This document shows, piece after piece, positions 6,807 through 8,968 of a stretch of DNA of 8,968 nt (position 1 is the first letter of the stretch; each line of letters begins with the position of its first letter). Below the pieces are notes generated by a model. That model was not told where the DNA came from and searched no databases. It saw nothing but the letters and a program-made list of their open reading frames with translations. This stretch comes from Verrucomicrobiota bacterium. Lineage in GTDB: Bacteria; Verrucomicrobiota; Verrucomicrobiia; Limisphaerales; DSYF01. Position numbers and translations under genes: made by a program. The stretch lies in NCBI GenBank assembly GCA_025457725.1, contig JALOTU010000062.1, forward strand, positions 1 through 8,968, in the 5' to 3' direction.

Positions 6807-8480
6807 ATGGCTATTGGACTATCACTTCATATCGGGCTGAATTTCGTCAATCCTGCCGCCTACAACGGCTGGAACGGCGAGCTTGCGGGCTGTATCAACG
6901 ATGCCCGGGACATGAAGGCAATCGCCGACAGTCTCGGCTATTCATCCACCATTCTCACCGATTCCGGAGCGACGGTTGCAGCAGTCTGCCGCGGTATCAA
7001 TCAGGCGTCCCAGGAACTGGAGAGCGGTGACACGTTTCTATTGACTTACTCCGGCCATGGCGGGAAGATGACTGATGTGACGGGCGACGAGCCGGACGCC
7101 CAGGATGAAACCTGGGTGCTGTGGGACCGGCAGTTGATTGACGACGAGCTGAACACCTTGTGGGAAGGCTTTGCACCCGGTGTGAGGATTTTCATGCTGT
7201 CCGACAGTTGTCACAGCGGCACGGTTGCGAAAGTGTTAGCGTACAACGCCCGTTTCAAGAGCCGTGAGGTGGCGGCCCAGTACGATCTCATGCCCAACCA
7301 TGCGCCCCGGGTGCGTCTCGCCAATGCCGCCGCCCTGAAACATAACTATGAGAGCAACAAGGAGAATTACGATATCGCGCAGTTGACCGCCCACGCGCAT
7401 CGGAACACGATCCGGGCGAGTGTCTTGCTGATCTCGGGATGCCAGGACAACCAGCTTTCGGCTGACGGGGATGCCAACGGGCTTTTCACCCAGCGCCTGC
7501 TGGAGGTGTGGAATAGCGGGGCCTTCAAAGGGAATTATGCGCAGTTCCATTCGTCCATCGTTGCCAGAATGCCGTCGGATCAGACGCCTAATTTGTTTCG
7601 CAACGGCGTCATAAATACGGCCTTCGAAGCTGAGAAGCCATTTACCATCGGCGCTGCTACGGGATCGGCTGCGGGCCGGCCATCCATCAGCGCGCCGGCC
7701 ACCCACACCAATGGTCCGACCCCCATCGGGTTTCAGATATCGGCCCCAGCGAGTAGTTACTATGGCGTGGAAGTTGCCCTCGACGCGAGCCTGTTCAATT
7801 TCCAGGTCAACGGGTCCCAGCGCACGACGAACAATTTTTACGCTTCGTGGCAGGTGAAGCCTTTCATAAGTGCCTCCAATTCGACGTTCACCCTGCCGGC
7901 GGATGCCTGGAACCGGCTGCGTCAAAGAGGCTCACGCCTTTATTACCGCGTGTGGTGCACTGACAGTTCGACGGCATGGGTTAACTCACAAGCGAGCATT
8001 TACGATAATGAGAGCGCAAACGCTCCGAGCGTTACGCTACAGACGGTGAACCAAACGGTTGAAACCGGAACACCGTGGATCACGGCGCCGACGAGTCTGC
8101 CCAATGGGTCAACACCGCCTCGGTTCCAGGTGAATCCGGGGCAGAACCGCTACTTCGCAGTGGAGGTCGCCACAAACCCCTGGTACTTTAACAACCAGCA
8201 ATATGGCAATCTTCGCACTGAAAATAATTTCTATGCGTCCTGGAAGGTAAGCCCGTTCCTCTTCTCGCCCATATATCCAGCTGCGTTCGACCTGCCGCGC
8301 GACGCCTGGGATCGGTTGCGCGCCAACGCCACCTACGGCAAATTATACTACCGTATGTGGTGCACCGACAGTCCAGAGAATTGGGTAAACCAGGTGTGCA
8401 CAACGCCCGACACGACCGGGCAGAATGCGCCGGGGTTCTCCCTGTCCAGGGATGCCGAGACGCCAACGGCGCCTGAGTGA
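6807..8480 (+). CDS. Caspase-like peptidase (C14 family, orthocaspase-type) with duplicated C-terminal domain
   Basis: The product has 557 residues. The start is supported by AGGGGGTGA (6795-6803) just upstream of the ATG. Residues 1 to about 270 form the caspase fold: LSLHIGLNFV is the first strand, GCINDARDM (29-36) is the usual N-terminal motif, YSGHGG holds the catalytic His84, and LSDSCHSGT holds the catalytic Cys135. GDEPDAQDETWVLWD (93-107) corresponds to the acidic loop that in metacaspases and orthocaspases favours Arg/Lys at P1. ISGCQDNQLSADG (209-221), GLFTQRLLEV and SDQTPNLF complete the core, so all expected motifs are intact. Residues about 291-400 and 423-534 are two copies of one domain, each with NNFYASW, LPxDAWxRLR, LYYRxWCTDS and WVN. 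No signal peptide is seen, so it should act in the cytoplasm. As the last gene of a three-gene operon its likely partners or substrates are the two large upstream products. Bacterial caspases in defence or programmed-death systems cleave co-encoded proteins, but that role here is inference. Confidence 0.93.
   Translation: MAIGLSLHIGLNFVNPAAYNGWNGELAGCINDARDMKAIADSLGYSSTILTDSGATVAAVCRGINQASQELESGDTFLLTYSGHGGKMTDVTGDEPDAQDETWVLWDRQLIDDELNTLWEGFAPGVRIFMLSDSCHSGTVAKVLAYNARFKSREVAAQYDLMPNHAPRVRLANAAALKHNYESNKENYDIAQLTAHAHRNTIRASVLLISGCQDNQLSADGDANGLFTQRLLEVWNSGAFKGNYAQFHSSIVARMPSDQTPNLFRNGVINTAFEAEKPFTIGAATGSAAGRPSISAPATHTNGPTPIGFQISAPASSYYGVEVALDASLFNFQVNGSQRTTNNFYASWQVKPFISASNSTFTLPADAWNRLRQRGSRLYYRVWCTDSSTAWVNSQASIYDNESANAPSVTLQTVNQTVETGTPWITAPTSLPNGSTPPRFQVNPGQNRYFAVEVATNPWYFNNQQYGNLRTENNFYASWKVSPFLFSPIYPAAFDLPRDAWDRLRANATYGKLYYRMWCTDSPENWVNQVCTTPDTTGQNAPGFSLSRDAETPTAPE
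7677..8408 (+). repeat. Two tandem copies of a C-terminal domain in the caspase-like protein
   Basis: Copy one spans about 7677-8006 (residues 291-400) and copy two about 8073-8408 (residues 423-534), separated by a 22-residue linker. Shared landmarks in order are: ISAP/ITAP, NG-x-TP, F-Q-[IV], Y-[YF]-x-VEVA, NNFYASW-x-V-x-PF, LP-x-DAW-x-RLR, LYYR-x-WCTDS and WVN. At DNA level the identical NNFYASW segments (7830-7850 and 8223-8243) differ in five of seven codons, all synonymous. The duplication is therefore old and the protein sequence has been kept by selection. The composition (aromatics, alternating hydrophobics) suggests a beta-sandwich binding domain; I do not recognise a named family. 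Confidence 0.88.
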
Positions 8481-8482
8481 GA

Positions 8483-8829
8483 CGTTATGCTGGCGTCAAA
8501 AATGGCGTGACACTCCCGGCTGCTGAACACAGTTGCGCAGTTGAAGTGTTCGCAGGTCGACTGATGAAAAACATCCACCTCACGTTGCCGAGATATCCAG
8601 TCGATTGCTGGGGTTGATGTTGGGCGTTCTGACCTGAAGTTGTGTTACCGTTCTTTCGGTATTCCCAGGGCGGGATCGGGTTCCGATCCCGCCACAGTCC
8701 AATTCCCGGATCACGGGCCTGTTTGTCTGCCACGGCATAGGGCTATTCTTCTTAGTAGCGTTTGTAATGCCGGGCCATTTCGGCCTGGATGAGCTCCTGA
8801 TTGAGATGAACTTTTGAATTAACCCATCA
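8483..8829 (-). pseudogene. Decayed thermonuclease-like (SNase family) gene with degenerate Cys-containing tail
   Basis: Read from 8829 downward on the minus strand, the frame gives VHLNQELIQAEMARHYKRY, a close match to the V-N-x-E-L-[VI]-x-x-G-[ML]-A-x-x-Y-[KR]-x-Y segment of staphylococcal-nuclease-like proteins. The same frame then has TAA (8754-8752) and TAG (8745-8743) and continues as AVADKQARDPGIGLWRD then NPIPPWEYRK, the typical end of the SNase fold. It goes on to TGYLGNVR, where a one-base loss near 8579-8580 shifts the frame to VFHQSTCEHFNC then TVFSSRE. That resembles the small Cys-rich domain found after SNase in some environmental bacteria, apparently missing a few residues including a second Cys. 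The nuclease N-terminal half with its catalytic Arg/Asp/Glu residues is not visible upstream. With two stops, one frameshift and missing ends, this is a pseudogene. It converges on the caspase gene and its similarity fades exactly at the caspase stop codon. Confidence 0.78.
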
Positions 8830-8889
8830 AATTATGGAATTTTTTTCCCCAAGTCCCTTAAAACGAATTGTTATCACTGGAACTTCAGT

Positions 8890-8967
8890 TTAGAGCTTCA
8901 GAAGCGCATCGAGGAGCCCCATTCCGGTTCCTTTCTTCTTCACCGCCATAATGGGGACGGTGGTGGT
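8890..8967 (-). CDS. C-terminal 25 codons of an unidentified protein (runs off right edge)
   Basis: On the minus strand the frame entering from the right edge reads TTTVPIMAVKKKGTGMGLLD, continues ALLKL and ends at TAA (8892-8890). Third positions are mostly G or C, as in the intact genes. The pattern VP-hydrophobic...KKGTG...LLDALL loosely recalls the G5 region of translation-type GTPases, where it would normally be internal, so this could be either a real C terminus or another gene fragment. Too little is visible to name it. It is co-oriented with the thermonuclease remnant and lies about 60 bases upstream of it. That gap contains an A-rich run and no feature I can support. Confidence 0.35.
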   Translation of the reverse strand, partial: TTTVPIMAVKKKGTGMGLLDALLKL

Positions 8968-8968
8968 G

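Noticed and set aside
7236..7925. Minus-strand open frame of about 229 codons opposite the caspase domain
   Set aside because: It is antisense to an intact, motif-complete caspase gene. Its translation is Arg-rich and patternless.
8553..8636. Set of inverted repeats (CAGGTC/GACCTG, TCGACTG/CAGTCGA) suggesting a structured RNA
   Set aside because: The region is better explained as the GNVR...FHQSTC part of the decayed nuclease gene. The short repeats are within chance expectation.
8767..8817. Short plus-strand frame starting ATGCCGGGC
   Set aside because: It has only 16 codons, no Shine-Dalgarno, and lies antisense to the conserved nuclease segment.
1..8968. CRISPR array, tRNA, rRNA, insertion sequence ends
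   Set aside because: I saw no regularly spaced direct repeats, no cloverleaf-like sequence, no transposase motif and no terminal inverted repeats with target duplications.

Overview
The window is about 57-60% GC by eye. It looks like bacterial chromosome from a lineage rich in sigma-54 activators, caspase-like peptidases and multi-domain beta-rich proteins, such as Acidobacteriota, a deltaproteobacterium or a relative. No ribosomal or housekeeping gene is present to fix the taxonomy, so this is inference.

Left flank (1-972). The left edge holds the first 24 codons of a minus-strand gene for an exported protein or lipoprotein. Next to it is a short plus-strand remnant of an NtrC/FhlA-type sigma-54 activator, with the GNVREL signature and little else. 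Then come about 720 bases with no convincing gene. They contain a good sigma-54-like -24/-12 element (465-480), a bulged 10-bp hairpin starting almost exactly at its predicted +1, and two smaller inverted repeats.

Core (973-8480). Three large plus-strand genes each have a strong Shine-Dalgarno sequence and form one apparent operon. The first encodes an 838-residue protein of unknown function with a Pro/Ala-rich tail. The second encodes a 1066-residue multi-domain protein of unknown function. The third encodes a 557-residue caspase-like (C14, orthocaspase-type) peptidase with an intact His84/Cys135 dyad and a duplicated C-terminal domain of about 105 residues. The two unknown proteins appear to share a recurring module (aromatic/hydrophobic-Leu/Ile/Val-Pro-x2-3-Arg-Leu/Ile, then beta strands): once in the first and up to three times in the second. 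None of the three has an obvious signal peptide. The cassette therefore looks like a cytoplasmic protease with two large co-expressed partners, either substrates or scaffold, and is the best candidate here for an undescribed system. The proteolysis link is inference from gene order and domain content.

Right flank (8481-8968). Converging on the caspase gene is a decayed minus-strand staphylococcal-nuclease-like (thermonuclease) gene with two in-frame stops, a frameshift and a degenerate Cys-containing tail domain. Its homology ends right at the caspase stop codon. At the right edge, 25 codons of a further minus-strand reading frame end at a TAA. The intact three-gene cassette thus sits between gene remnants on both sides, which suggests a region of high gene turnover.
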